Assembly: GCA_035578155.1 (NCBI GenBank)
Contig: JAPWDM010000008.1
Location: 1,436,001 to 1,500,000, forward strand
Source: Brachynemurus nebulosus
Lineage: Eukaryota; Arthropoda; Insecta; Neuroptera; Myrmeleontidae
Length of the DNA: 64,000 nucleotides
Direction: 5' to 3'
Shown here: positions 1-10,475 of the stretch, in pieces
Layout: every line of letters begins with the position of its first letter
Position numbering within the stretch: the first letter of the stretch is position 1
Position numbers and translations under genes: made by a program
The notes under the pieces: generated by a model
Told to the model about the DNA's origin: nothing
The model's database searches: none
The model's input: only the letters and a program-made list of their open reading frames with translations

Positions 1-232
<232 letters not shown>

Positions 233-1224
233 TAAAATAGATTATTAATAATCAAACGTCTAGTTTTGTTATTTCATATCAGATTTTATTTCCTTTTTGT
301 AAATTGATTTAGTACATATCATTATGTTAAAATATACCTTACAATTACATAATAGAATTTTTTTTACAATATAAGTTCGGTAAGTTGCTTTTACAGATCG
401 AGAAAATGTTGCGAGAACGAGACGCGCAGGGTCGAGTTGTTGCAATTTTCGAGATCAGTAAAGATACCGTAAAACACCCTATCTTAACCATAATTTTCAA
501 TTCAAATTTGAATAAAATAAAGACAGAGCTAATTTAGTTATATTTAACTGTTTCAATAGAATAAACTGATAAAAAACTTTGATCTAACTCATAAATAAAT
601 TTTCAAGAAACTTAAATTACTAGTCAAAAATAAAAAAAAAAACAGTAACAAGCTCAAATGTCGAGGAGTTCCTAACTTTACCATATTATTACTAATTCAT
701 ATTTTTTTGGTGAAATATAAAAGATATTATAAAATTTCTAAATATACGATTGTTGTTCATACTTTTTTTGTGAATTCCAAATAATATCTAACAATAATAC
801 GCAGTCATTTCGAAATTTTCAACGATAAATCTAGTTGCGATAGAATTATGTTATGAAAACGTCAAATACAGCTGTTTTCACCAGAAATGTACAAAATCAG
901 TAAAAATTAATAAAACAAAATGCCAGAAACAAAAAAAGAAAATTAATTTTGTTTAAAAAAAATAAAACACAATGTTACATATTTGATATTATAAACTGAC
1001 TAAGTAACAAAATCAGAAATAAAAAACAAAAACAATTAATTGTCTATTAAATCAACCAATGTTCAATTTCAATCAAATTGTCTAACTTACAAAATCAGAA
1101 TCCTTTTAACCAAAACAAGATACCCAATTTTGCCCAATTTTATTCTTTATTGTTCTTCAGTGTATAATGTTGTAATTTGTTTACTTTTTACCATATCAAT
1201 TGCTAAATTTAACATTCTGCAGAA
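233..1224. other. AT-rich intergenic DNA, no gene seen
   Basis: Very AT-rich with short poly-A and poly-T runs. The only long frame (1040-1231) is low-complexity and has no family features. A short GC-richer patch lies at about 400-480. No repeat in it could be tied to other parts of the window. Confidence 0.5.
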
Positions 1225-1498
1225 TTATTAATTTCAAATATTATCGAGTGCTTGTGAGACACTGCTACGTATGACAAACTTTTGTTTGCATTTCAACACA
1301 CGCAGCATTGATATGTTCACTAATCGTTCAGCTAAACTGAAACTTTAAGCACTCGATTTCTTTGGTATAGTATGACCAAAAACCACATGTAAATTAAAAA
1401 TCACAAAGTGATTGAAAAAATTATCCGGATCGGCCGGGAATCGAACCCAGGATCTCCTGGTAACTAGCCAGGCGTGCTGCCTCTACACCAACGATCCC
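1225..1498 (-). repeat. SINE-like dispersed repeat, copy 1, with tRNA-Thr-like head
   Basis: On the minus strand the unit starts with a tRNA-like head (1497 to 1426) followed by about 200 bp of body. The body is bounded by inverted 11-mers: ATCGAGTGCTT near 1244 and AAGCACTCGAT near 1350. The same body recurs at 1581-1728 and, more diverged, at 29018-29160, again followed by a tRNA-Thr-like segment. A tRNA head plus conserved body is SINE architecture. No oligo-A tail or clear target-site duplication was found. Confidence 0.6.
1426..1497 (-). tRNA. tRNA-Thr(AGT)-like gene or SINE head
   Basis: Read on the minus strand it folds as a full cloverleaf. The acceptor is GGATCG with CGATCC, with a T:C mismatch at pair 7:66. 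The D-arm is GTGT/GCAC with GG in the loop. The anticodon stem is CCTGG/CCAGG with loop CTAGTTA, giving anticodon AGT (Thr). The variable loop is AGATC and the T-arm is CTGGG/CCCGG. The B-box GGTTCGATTCC fits the consensus, the A-box is close, and a T6 pol III terminator follows within a few bases. It could be a real tRNA-Thr gene, but the same tail and body occur elsewhere in the window, so a tRNA-derived SINE head is at least as likely. Confidence 0.55.
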
Positions 1499-1580
1499 AT
1501 GCTCGGTAAGCGGCCAAGCCGGACACCCATTCAATCACCTATGTGTACTAGTACTCTCTCTGATTCGAGAAACAGTTACA

Positions 1581-1728
1581 ATTATTAATTTCAAATATTA
1601 TCGAGTGCTTGTGAGACACTACTACGTATGACAAACTTTTGTTTGCAGTTCAACACACGCAGCATTGATATGTTCACTAATCGTTCAGCTAAACTGAAAC
1701 TTTAAGCACTCGATTTCTTTGGTATAGT
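1581..1728 (-). repeat. SINE-like body, partial tandem copy 2
   Basis: Near-identical to 1225-1371 at a period of 356 bp, with few differences, including one in the ACTGCTACG/ACTACTACG tract. It carries the same inverted ATCGAGTGCTT/AAGCACTCGAT ends but no tRNA head. This is a recent tandem duplication ending before the head. Confidence 0.75.
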
Positions 1729-2305
1729 GTAATAAAAAATATTAAATAAAAATATAATACATTGATCCACTTTGATTATAAACGCAATTGCCACTAATAT
1801 GTCGTTCCTTATTTATCTGTCAACGTATTAACGTCTACACGTCAATCCATAAATACAGAATTAAAAATATTTGAGGTATTTTAAACTCACATGCAATGAT
1901 GTTTCATAAGAAGTTATTGATGTTTGCTTTATGTGTGACTGTATATTCAACTAAATGACTTATGCCAGCATTTCGTAATTTTCGAATTTCCCTGACGTGT
2001 CATTATCACCAGAAACTTTTTCCTCTGCATAGTTCGAGGTTGGAAGGAAATACTGTCTTGATAATTATATCCATGTTAACGTCGAAAATTGTTTAAATAC
2101 ATTATTAATACAACTATTATACTTCATCCAGTCTTTTACGCCTCAAATTATTCAAATTTATTTATAAAAAAAAATAATTGTAAATAACAAATATTTGTAT
2201 TGATTTTACGGTTTTTTTGAAAATATTTTAAATTTATTTCCACGGTTACCATTATTTAATAGCATGAAAAAATGTATATTATAGATGTCGTTGGCATCAC
2301 GCACC
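1729..2305. other. AT-rich intergenic DNA, no gene seen
   Basis: No long frame, RNA gene or repeat shared with the rest of the window was recognised here. Confidence 0.45.
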
Positions 2306-2450
2306 CAGCCAATACTTGATATAATATTATTTCATACAATTTAAGTAATTTTTTTAAGGACGGAGCCGCTAGTAATGAGATAATACAAATTATTTTTTTT
2401 GAAAAAATTTATTCTTATAAATATATTTAACACCTTGACGGTCATTAATG
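2306..2450. repeat. Dispersed repeat, copy 1 of at least 5 partial copies
   Basis: The stretch from CTTGATATAATATTATTTC through AAGGACGGAGCCGCTAG to AACACCTTGACGGTCATT is repeated at 11518-11665. The AACACCTTGACGGTCA end also recurs near 15410, 25140 and 53928 in either orientation. At 2427-2478 and 3029-3075 it is a filled site: 15347-15427 is the inverted, uninterrupted version. Confidence 0.7.
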
Positions 2451-2478
2451 TCATAAGACGTCAAATGAAAGACGTTAA

Positions 2479-3028
2479 CATGTATATATGTGGAGCTTTT
2501 TTTCAAAACGCTGTATCTACATTAAGACAAAAATTTCATAAAATCGAAAAAACAAATTCCTAGAAAACTATAAAATTTTTAGGAAGTTTTATTATCTTAG
2601 ATGGTTCTGTAGGCGGTTGAAACCATATAAGATTATTTTCCAAAATTAAAAATTATTTTTCACTTCAATATTTTATATTAAAAAAATAACTTATAGCAAT
2701 TTGGAAAAAAAACTGAATTTGCAGCATTTTGAAAAAAATATGGTTAAATAATAATCTTTACAGCGTTCTGAAAACTAATGGATACAAATAAATATTAGAT
2801 CAGAAGATAGGGAGGGGCGTATACATTAACATTAACATTAACACACAGCATTTTGAAAAAAAACATCAAATATATTTAAAGAAAATAAATGTGAAATACA
2901 ACGTTTTGCTTACTATTACTTTACCAAACTATAGAAATTTAATTCAAGTATGTGGAAACCTTTTACTGGAATAAAAAAAAAAATTTGCATATACAGCGTT
3001 TTGAAAAAAAGCTCCACATATATGTATG
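2479..3028. mobile_element. 550-bp MITE with about 38-bp terminal inverted repeats
   Basis: The left end (2479-2516: CATGTATATATGTGGAGC, a T run, CAAAACGCTGTAT) is the near-perfect inverse of 2991-3028. The interior repeats CAGCRTTTTGAAAAAA-like blocks near 2721, 2760 and 2846, which echo the termini. The homologous unoccupied sequence at 15347-15427 (inverted) runs through without the insert, which confirms an insertion. There is no coding capacity. Confidence 0.8.
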
Positions 3029-3098
3029 CCACATACAAGTTACTTTTAAATAAAACAAAAGAAACTAAAAAACAAAGAGAAAGACATCAATTAAAATA

Positions 3099-3959
3099 CA
3101 GTAAAACTCTGCTATTTCGGACTTCACTTTTTGTCAATTCGGACTGACAAAAAAAATTTATATAGTAAATTAGTGTGTAGTATATATTTTGAATTATTAT
3201 TGAAATTAAATATAATACTTTCATTAAAAAATTTTCATTTTTATACTTCTCATTTATTACTGAATTCACCGACTTATATTATTATATACAATTACGCCTT
3301 AAAATTTATCTAAATTAATTACACGTGATGTCCGTAAAAGTCAGGATTACATGTGATTTTAGAAGTGTTCTATAATTCGAAATTTTCACTGATTCGCACC
3401 GATCGTGGTCAGCAATAGGTCGAATGGGGTATTTGACAGTATCAAAGAAAAGCAATTAAAACAAATTTTAATGAAAATTTATAATAAAAGACAGCAATTT
3501 ATTATACAAATTCATCTTAACTATCATTATTTGATTTAAAAAAAATTAATTAAAAAAGTAATTTTGTGACGTTGCTTTCTCTTATATTTCAACACTATCG
3601 CCACTAGTGTCGCTACTTAAATTCCGCTTAGCAAACATAACTATGGAAACTAATTAAAATATAATTAATTTTTTTTAAAATCAACAATTTCTTTTCCAAG
3701 TTACAGGAAAAATAAACTTTTCTTTTCTTAGTTACAGGACACCTGTTGCTATCTAGAGAATGTGACGTAACTGACAGCTAATAAAGTAATAAACGTTTTC
3801 GCGCAAATTTTGAGAACAAATACTAAAATAATTTTTCCTAACAATTTTCGGCATTATTTTTAAAAACTAAAAACGCATACATGCATAATACATAAATATG
3901 TGTGTTTTAAAATAGTTTCTCAAAATTAGTAAAAATTCCCCATTAGTGAAGTTTTACTG
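3099..3959. mobile_element. pogo/Tc1-like MITE with a nested second element
   Basis: It starts TA-CAGTAAAACTCTGCTATTTC and ends GTGAAGTTTTACTG. A sister copy at 11677-12357 has the same ends and clean TA flanks. CAGTAAAACY termini with TA target duplication fit non-autonomous pogo/Tc1 relatives. This copy is lengthened by the insertion at 3425-3942. It encodes nothing recognisable. Confidence 0.7.
3425..3942. mobile_element. Nested MITE, TGGGGTATTTGACA ends
   Basis: The left end TGGGGTATTTGACAG and right end ATTCCCCA sit inside the 3099-3959 element. The unoccupied site is in the sister copy near 12340 (GGTCGAATTAGTG). A second member with better preserved ends is at 9317-9829. Internal similarity (GTTAC...TTTTTCCTAACTAC, GTGACGTAA) supports one family. 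Confidence 0.75.
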
Positions 3960-4216
3960 ACCAATACCTCGCTTTGCATCGTTTCGTTTTGCGTTTTTTC
4001 GAAGTTGCGTTGCCGCTGAATTAGTACTAATTTTCACTGTGCGTCGTTAGATTTTCGAAGTTGCGTTGATTTAGGTTCGAGTCTTCATAATTTTTTTTCG
4101 AAATTTTTTAAAATTTTTTTTTTTCTCTAAGAAAATCATAATTTACTTTGCGTCGTGTTTTTTTGGAATGTAACCACGACGCAAATCGAGGTCTTGGTGT
4201 ATAAAATTTTAAATTT

Positions 4217-4351
4217 TTATAAAATATGATGTTTTTTCACGTGTATTTTCAAACTATTTAAATGTGAAAATGTTTTAAAACATGTGTTACATTTGAATGG
4301 TTTGTATGTGTTCTTTCATGTCTTTGTAAATGACTGGACTGAAAAAATGTT
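4217..4351 (-). pseudogene. Decayed last two fingers of gene A
   Basis: Immediately downstream of the stop of gene A, shifted frames encode KTFFQSSHLQRH and then [21 protein letters not shown] ending VKKHHIL and a stop at 4217-4219. The ending matches the terminal finger of intact paralogues. The break is a small deletion in the CxxC of the tenth finger plus a shortened linker. Confidence 0.85.
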
Positions 4352-5494
4352 TTAGAACACATCACATTTGAATGGCTTTTCCTCTGTATGTGTTCTTTGA
4401 TGTATTTTTAAACGACTTGACTGAGAAAATGTTTTAAAACATACATCACATTTGAATGGTTTCTCTCCCGTATGTACTCTTTCATGTTTCCGTAAACCAG
4501 ATGAATCAGAAAATGTTTTAAAACATATTTCACATTTGAATGGTTTTTCTCCTGTATGTATTATTTTATGTGTTTTTAAACTATTTGGCTGAGAAAATGT
4601 TTTAAAACATACATCACATTTGAATGGTTTCTCTCCTGTATGTGTTCTTTCATGTATTTTTAAATGACTTGACTGAGAAAATGTTTTAAAACATACATCA
4701 CATTTGAATGGTTTCTCTCCTGTATGTGTTCTTTTATGTCTTCGTAAAGTAGATGAACCAGAAAATGTTTTAAAACATATTTCACATTTGAATGGATTTT
4801 CTTCTGTATGTGTTCTTTCATGTGTCCGCAAACTAGATGAATCAGAAAATGTTTTAAGGCATATACTGCATTTGAAAGGTTTTCCTCCCGTATGTATTAT
4901 TCGTTCATGTTTTTTTAAATTGCTTGAATTCGAAAATGTTTTATAACATGTATCACATCTGAATGGATTTTCCTCCGTGTGTAGTCTTTCATGTGTTTTT
5001 AAATGACTTGAGTGAGAAAACGTTTTAAAACATACATTACATTTGAATGGTTTCTCGCCTGTATGTGTTCTTTCATGTGTCTGCAAATTTCCTAACTGAG
5101 AAAATGTTTTAAAACATACATTACATTCGAATGGTTTTTCACCAGTAAGAGGTTTCTGATGTTTTTTTAAATCACTTGACGTGTATGGTTTTTCACTGTC
5201 AGTATTTGTTAAATTTTCACAACTATCGTCAAATAAATCACTATTTTCTTCCAATGTACTCGTTTCATCATCTTCCAATTTAATTTCGGTATGTAAACTT
5301 TCCAAATTTAATAAATCATCAGCATTATTACTTTCTTCCAGTTCCAATTTTATTTCGTTTTCATAACATGAAGAATCCGGTACTTCCGTTTTTATTATAT
5401 TTAAAAATGAGTTGTCTACATTTTGTAAATTTTCCTCCTGTTTTATTTTAACAGTAAATATATCAGCCTTTGATATGGACCCTTTATTTTCCAT
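4352..5494 (-). CDS. C2H2 zinc-finger protein A (9 fingers, C-terminally truncated)
   Basis: Predicted nuclear DNA-binding regulator, 380 aa. The MENKGSISK start matches the start shared by all paralogues. Residues 1 to about 100 are the family's acidic region with psi-K-x-E motifs IKQE, IKTE, IKLE and IKLE, the last followed by DDE. A vestigial finger (SSDLKKHQKPLTGE, no Cys) precedes nine fingers. Finger 3 has His-x4-His (HERIIH); two linkers are TEENP instead of TGEKP. The tenth finger stops after FKCDV because a small deletion shifts the frame, and its remainder lies at 4217-4351. About 120 bp further upstream are shared with gene B, so A and B are segmental duplicates. It may still be expressed with nine fingers, as the break affects only the tail. 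Confidence 0.88.
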   Translation of the reverse strand: MENKGSISKADIFTVKIKQEENLQNVDNSFLNIIKTEVPDSSCYENEIKLELEESNNADDLLNLESLHTEIKLEDDETSTLEENSDLFDDSCENLTNTDSEKPYTSSDLKKHQKPLTGEKPFECNVCFKTFSQLGNLQTHERTHTGEKPFKCNVCFKTFSHSSHLKTHERLHTEENPFRCDTCYKTFSNSSNLKKHERIIHTGGKPFKCSICLKTFSDSSSLRTHERTHTEENPFKCEICFKTFSGSSTLRRHKRTHTGEKPFKCDVCFKTFSQSSHLKIHERTHTGEKPFKCDVCFKTFSQPNSLKTHKIIHTGEKPFKCEICFKTFSDSSGLRKHERVHTGEKPFKCDVCFKTFSQSSRLKIHQRTHTEEKPFKCDVF

Positions 5495-5560
5495 TTTCTT
5501 CTCCGAGAATTCTACCGTTTTGAGGCTTGGACAATTTTCAAGTCTGAACTGCTCTGAAGA
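5495..5560 (-). promoter_or_regulatory. Conserved ZNF leader/promoter of gene A
   Basis: On the minus strand, TTCAGACTTG, then an AATTGTCC tract, CTCAAAAC and GAGAAGAAA precede the ATG, the same order as in the other family leaders. The family's AATTCTAGAATT palindrome is altered here to GTAGAATTC. Confidence 0.55.
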
Positions 5561-5633
5561 TTATAGCGTTAGCGGGGGTGCGGGGCGTTACTCGTGAGGG
5601 ACGCCGTGGTGTTTTCAATGACCTCAATTTTCC

Positions 5634-5765
5634 AATCAAAAATTACCTACGTTGGTGGCGCTAGTTGCGTAAACCAGTTGAACTGACACGAATTCAAATT
5701 GAATCCGGTGAGATCTAAAACAATAACTCCAATTCCAATTTTTACTGTTTCAAAAATGGTGTATT
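5634..5765. repeat. 130-bp dispersed repeat, copy 1
   Basis: TTACCTACGTTGGTGGCGCT through GAATTCAAATTGAATC and GGTGAGATCTAAAA is repeated at 7531-7660 with few changes. An inverted piece (TTTTAGATCTCGCCGATTCA) lies at 7836-7857. It sits between the leader of gene A and the block shared with gene B, so it probably inserted after the A/B duplication. Confidence 0.7.
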
Positions 5766-5785
5766 ATTCTGTGGGAGTATTATAA

Positions 5786-5930
5786 GATGGAGATCTAACT
5801 TATATGAGAGGAATTGACAAAATTGGTCAGGAAAATGGTAAATACATATAAGGCTTTCTTTTTTTACCACTCGCGGCGTTAATAATGCACGAATACTGAT
5901 GTGAATATAGCGAATATAGCATATATTGCT
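5786..5930 (-). repeat. Upstream block shared by genes A and B
   Basis: ACTTATATGAGAGGAATTG, GGCTTTCTTTTTTTACCA and GGCGTTAATAATGC occur here and at 14118-14240, in both cases upstream of a minus-strand ZNF gene. Either a duplicated upstream region or a conserved control region. Confidence 0.7.
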
Positions 5931-6374
5931 AGCAACGTATCTAGGCTATGGGAGGAATTGGTCGCCAACAAAGAGAGACAGACAATACAAAAATAGTGTA
6001 CCATTTTTGTTCTGCGCATGTCTAGCGGTTCATATGAAAAATAATAAATAAACTCATTCATATTTTTAATATTTTATTGTTTGAATTTTTAACTCACGAA
6101 TGACAATTTTATTTACTTAAATAATAAATAAACACATTTATCGCTTATTAAAATTTACTTTGTAATTTATACTCGTACTTGATAATGAAAACCTAAGTCG
6201 CTAAAATGGAGGCATTTTTCAAATTGCCAGCACATGCGGACAATGAAAATAGGTACACTAAATAGAAAGAGAGAGTGATATCGTCTGCACCCTAATGTTT
6301 GCGACCAAAAATGCAAATTGCTAGCTATATAGGTATACTACATATTATATGGAATATAGTAACCAAGGAGCCAA

Positions 6375-6680
6375 ACTAGTAACCAAATCACACTGTTCCA
6401 CTTGTCGCCAGTGGGTGACGTAAATCCTCCCCACTTCGCATTACTTAGTTGTGTAGGTACACAACACACTGTTTGCAATTGTATTAGTTTGTTGTTTGCT
6501 TCTGTGTGCGTATTCACAAACACTATTACAACACACGTATTACCAGAGAGAGAAATGTGTGCAGTTCAACTAACAATTTCTAACAATATATTACAATGCA
6601 CTGTGTGTTCGGCGACGGACACCGACTGACTACATGACTTAAGCCGTGTCGGGCTCACTCTGGGTTCACCACTAGTTACA
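6375..6680 (+). repeat. Single arm related to the 44.7-45.3 kb foldback element
   Basis: CTGTTCCACTTGT, GTGACGTA, ACACACTGTTTGCAATTGTA, CGTATTACCAGAGAGAG, the CGACGGAC tract and ACTTAAGCCGTG appear in the same order as in the right arm at 45045-45300. It is diverged and present once, so it is an older relative. Confidence 0.65.
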
Positions 6681-6740
6681 ATTTTCTATTACACTGACCA
6701 CTTGATAGTAACATAAAACGAATAAAACAGAATGTAACTA

Positions 6741-7143
6741 CAGTACTTATTCTCAAATGGAAACACGTCGAGACTGGGGAAGTGAGTGTTTCCATTTGAG
6801 AATCACCAATGTCGGTTGATGATATTTAATAATAAGGAAATACACAGAAATTACAAATGTATGAAATAAACTCTTATAGTTTAAATTACTTTATACGGCG
6901 GATATCCAATGGTACTGACTCCGATTTTACATAGTGACGTCAGCGAATTATATAATATACAACATAAATGATCCGACACAAAATAAAAATTGTTAAGTTT
7001 ATTTTAATAACGATCGAAAAACCCACTTTATAACTGAGCTGGACATTGAACAAGATTCCAGAAGATTCTATTCAAAAGCTAACAAAGATAATATAAAAGC
7101 TCGCGTTTCCATTTGAGAATGTTCCATTTGAGAATAAGTACTG
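6741..7143. mobile_element. 403-bp Tc1/mariner-type MITE
   Basis: Flanked by TA on both sides. The ends CAGTACTTATTCTCAAATGG and its exact inverse form a perfect 22-bp terminal inverted repeat. A second inverted copy of TTCTCAAATGGAAACAC near the left end makes an internal hairpin at about 6750-6803, and CGTTTCCATTTGAGAAT is doubled at the right end. No coding sequence. Confidence 0.85.
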
Positions 7144-7145
7144 TA

Positions 7146-8055
7146 TCGCTTTCGTATCCGATAGAGTGCCTATAATAAATAGAGTGGTGACGTGTGTGCT
7201 GAACGCTAATTGGTTCCGGCATTTTCTGTCCAAAGTTTGCGTAAAATTCATTGGAAATAAATTAAATGTTAATAAAACCATTTAGTTTAACTTTAAAAGA
7301 ATAATTAAATTAAAAATTTTTGATTGTTCATTAATTCATAACTTATTAACAATAATTATGTACTCAAAAATATTTACTTAAACATGTGATAATTAATTTT
7401 GAAGCTTCCTGCTGTGTTTTGGATAGAAAATGGATAACATGTCACGACTCTCTTTATTATAGTCATCTTTGATTAGGACACTTTTTTTGAATATATTGAG
7501 TTTCGACTCCATGTCTAATCTCCATATTTCTCAATCAAAAATTACCTACGTTGGTGGCGCTAGTAGCGTAAACCAATTGAACTGGCACGAATTCAAATTG
7601 AATCGGTGAGATCTAAAAGAATAACATTCCAATTTTTACTCTTTCAAAGTAAAAGTAGAAAACTAATTATTATTACTCATTTATTGTAGTTAAAAATAAC
7701 TTAATCAATGCATTTACTGGTCAAATAAATTTGGCACTGCAAATTACTATTAATTGTATAAGGCTAAAAAAAGAAGGTAAGCTTCCAAAAAGGTTTTTGT
7801 TCTTAATACCCAAAAACAAGCCAAAAGGAATGTTACCTTTTAGATCTCGCCGATTCAACTGATTATTTTAGGAGTATCTATTTATTAAAATATTAGAAAT
7901 TTGTGCGAGTTTAGTTACTTTATTGCAGTAATAACAAATTTAAAAAATAAAATAAAATAAAAACTGTCATTTCTAGTAGTAAAACGGGAGACGATCAATG
8001 GGTGAATGTGGATGATGAATAGGGCCGACCAAAATTGAAAGTGATAAATTATGGC
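7146..8055. other. Intergenic DNA with one repeat copy, no gene
   Basis: It holds copy 2 of the 130-bp repeat (7531-7660) and its inverted fragment (7836-7857). The remainder is AT-rich; the short frames lack any family features. Confidence 0.5.
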
Positions 8056-9140
8056 TAAGTTCAAAAATGCATCACTGCTTGCATGAGGCAGAGTCAAAAG
8101 TTCAAAAACGCATCAGACGCATTACAACGAAAAATCAAAAGTTCATTTTTGCATCTGATGCGTCAAAACAATGCATCAAGAAATTTGGTGATGCGTGTCC
8201 AAGATGCTTGTCATGTGTAGAATTATAACTACTTGCCATATTATGTAGGTATTAACACCAACAGGAATAATTCCGAAAAAAACTGTTGAAAAAGATTAAT
8301 GTATTTATGTACTTTTCATTAAAATTGTTTAAACTATTTGAATACATCTTGCACTCAAAATAGGTATGTAATATTTTTTATTCAAATAATTTCAATATTT
8401 TCAATTTCAAGTAAGTTCAAGTTGAAATTCAAAGATAATATACCTATACAAGGACTGTATTACTATATTATCTATAGTCCATCATGCTATCTTGGCTACA
8501 TTGTGTGTCTATTATGCTACATGCATCATGATGCCAATATCCCATTCAAAAATATCTAATGTGCATCAAATTTCAAGAGAGCATCAGCATCGCATCATGC
8601 AGTATTAGGCCGGTCGTCCTTTGGATGCGGAAACGTGCGATATTTGATTCAGACGATTACGCACGTTTGCCGTTCGTCCGAAATGATATGTCTACTGTCC
8701 GTCCACTAGCCCAATGTTCGCCAGCATTTTTCTTTTTAATTTTCTTTTTCTCAAGCTATAGATGCTATAAAAATACGTAAAAAACAATTTATGGCAGGTA
8801 ATATGCAAAGGTACACAGTTATAAATGTAATTTACCTTCAGTTTCATTTCAATAAAAATATGTAAAAATCTCATGGAACGGACTTCTTCGCGCGACAAAA
8901 TCCAAACAAAATTGGATTTGTTCGCACGTCGCAATTATACGCACGGAAACGGACGAACGAGACGCTTTCAATGGACGAGGATGTATAGCTTCACAGCTGT
9001 TTGGATCGTTCGGCCGTTTTCATGCGTATTCGTCCGAATTAAATATCGCACGTTTCTGCATCCAAAGGACGACCAGCCTTAGACGCATCAGAACGTCCTG
9101 ATGCTGCATCGATGCGGTAAAGTTTACATTTTTGAACTTA
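8056..9140. mobile_element. GCATC-rich inverted-repeat element with nested TIR element
   Basis: Bounded by TAAGTTCAAAAATG (8056-8069) and its exact inverse (9127-9140). Both flanks of the interior are crowded with GCATCA/TGATGC 6-mers (8060-8210, 8520-8605 and 9085-9115). The 8605-9081 element is inserted in it. No transposase remnant is seen. Confidence 0.6.
8605..9081. mobile_element. 477-bp element with about 60-bp TIRs, nested
   Basis: The left end TTAGGCCGGTCGTCCTTTGG continues through GGAAACGTGCGATATTTGAT. The right end is its inverse with few mismatches (CCAAAGGACGACCAGCCTTA). It is clearly GC-richer than the surroundings. It lies inside the GCATC-rich element. Confidence 0.8.
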
Positions 9141-9316
9141 CCCAATTTTATTTTTATATTTATATGTACATCCAAAAAAGGAATAATACCGGTCAAACGA
9201 ATTGTCTAGGAATATTAGTATAAATGGGAATAAAAAAATGATTCCTTTTAATTACTGTAATTTCTAGTTTATAGCTTAAAGGCGATTATATTTGAGTTAA
9301 TATAAAATAAATTTAA

Positions 9317-9829
9317 TGGGGTATTTGACAATTTTTTAAAAATCATCTTAGTGTGCTTATTACTTCTTACTAAACTCATAATACACATTTTTAAATTATT
9401 TTGTACTATATTTTTAATAAAAATCACGGACCAAATTTCAGTTTTTAAAAAGATCGCCAAAACGATGCTTTCTGTGACATCAAATCGTATGACGTCATTG
9501 GCTCTAAAACATTGAGTAGTAGTAGTAGGTCTAGTAATGAAAATTAATAATTAAAAATTTTTTTCATAGTTACCAAAAAAGTAAACAGTTTTTTTCCTAA
9601 CTACAAATATAATACCTACATATTCGAACGAGCTTGTGACGTAAGCTGCTTTTGCTTGATGTTTTTGATTACGTCATTTTTAACGTAAATTTTGTAATTT
9701 TATTTAATTAAAATTTTTATATTTTTGAATGAAATAACTTGTAAAAAAGCAATATTCAGTATCATTATGACTCGAGCTATTATTTAAAAATCCAAATAGT
9801 TATTATTTCAACTACTGTCAAATACCCCA
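9317..9829. mobile_element. 513-bp MITE, TGGGGTATTTGACA ends, copy 2
   Basis: TGGGGTATTTGACA and its inverse bound the unit, with TTAA on both sides (9313-9316 and 9830-9833). Related to 3425-3942, whose flanks do not show TTAA, so the duplication length is unsettled. Confidence 0.75.
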
Positions 9830-9833
9830 TTAA

Positions 9834-10473
9834 TGTTAAAACTTTTAAGAAAATTAATTGTCAAAAATTAGTATATAGTAAAATAGCACAAAAATTATGT
9901 TACAAAAAGTTGCTTCGTAATTTGCTTAAACTGTCGAAGTGCAAGGCGAATAGAAACGCCGGCTTTTTTTTCAATTTTCTAGCTAATTAAAAAAAGAAAA
10001 TAGATTTTTAAAATCGTGAGTATGAAAAATAAGTGACTGGGAATAATATCAATCTATTTTTTATCGTCTAATAAATAAAAAAAGTATGAAAATCGACTAG
10101 AAAATTAAAAATCGTTCCCTTTCATCCCAAACTACGGTAATTTTTTATAGAATTAAACATAAAAGTTTTTTTAAAATAGAGAAATGTCATATTTAATGTG
10201 TTTATAAAAATTTTTAAACACTTGGTAACCTTGAAAGTGCTCTAATAATCTGTGTTCATCCTTCATCCGTCTCTAATCACCCCACATTCGTACCTTTATA
10301 ATATGTACTTGATACAGCATCAAAGTAATATAACATATAGCTTAACATATATGTATAAATCTTGAGATTTCAAAATACTGACAGTATTACTGATCGTATA
10401 CAGGCCGCCCTAGCACTATATGATAAAAAAAAAATTATCAATAATATTTTTACAATTCCCAAACTAGAATACA
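9834..10473. other. AT-rich intergenic DNA, no gene seen
   Basis: Only short frames are present and no similarity to other segments was recognised. Confidence 0.4.
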
Positions 10474-10475
10474 TA

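Noticed and set aside
4704..4946. Antisense frames with repeated [13 protein letters not shown] units opposite the fingers
   Set aside because: These are mirror images of the 84-bp finger repeat on the other strand, seen at every ZNF gene, with no start or family of their own.
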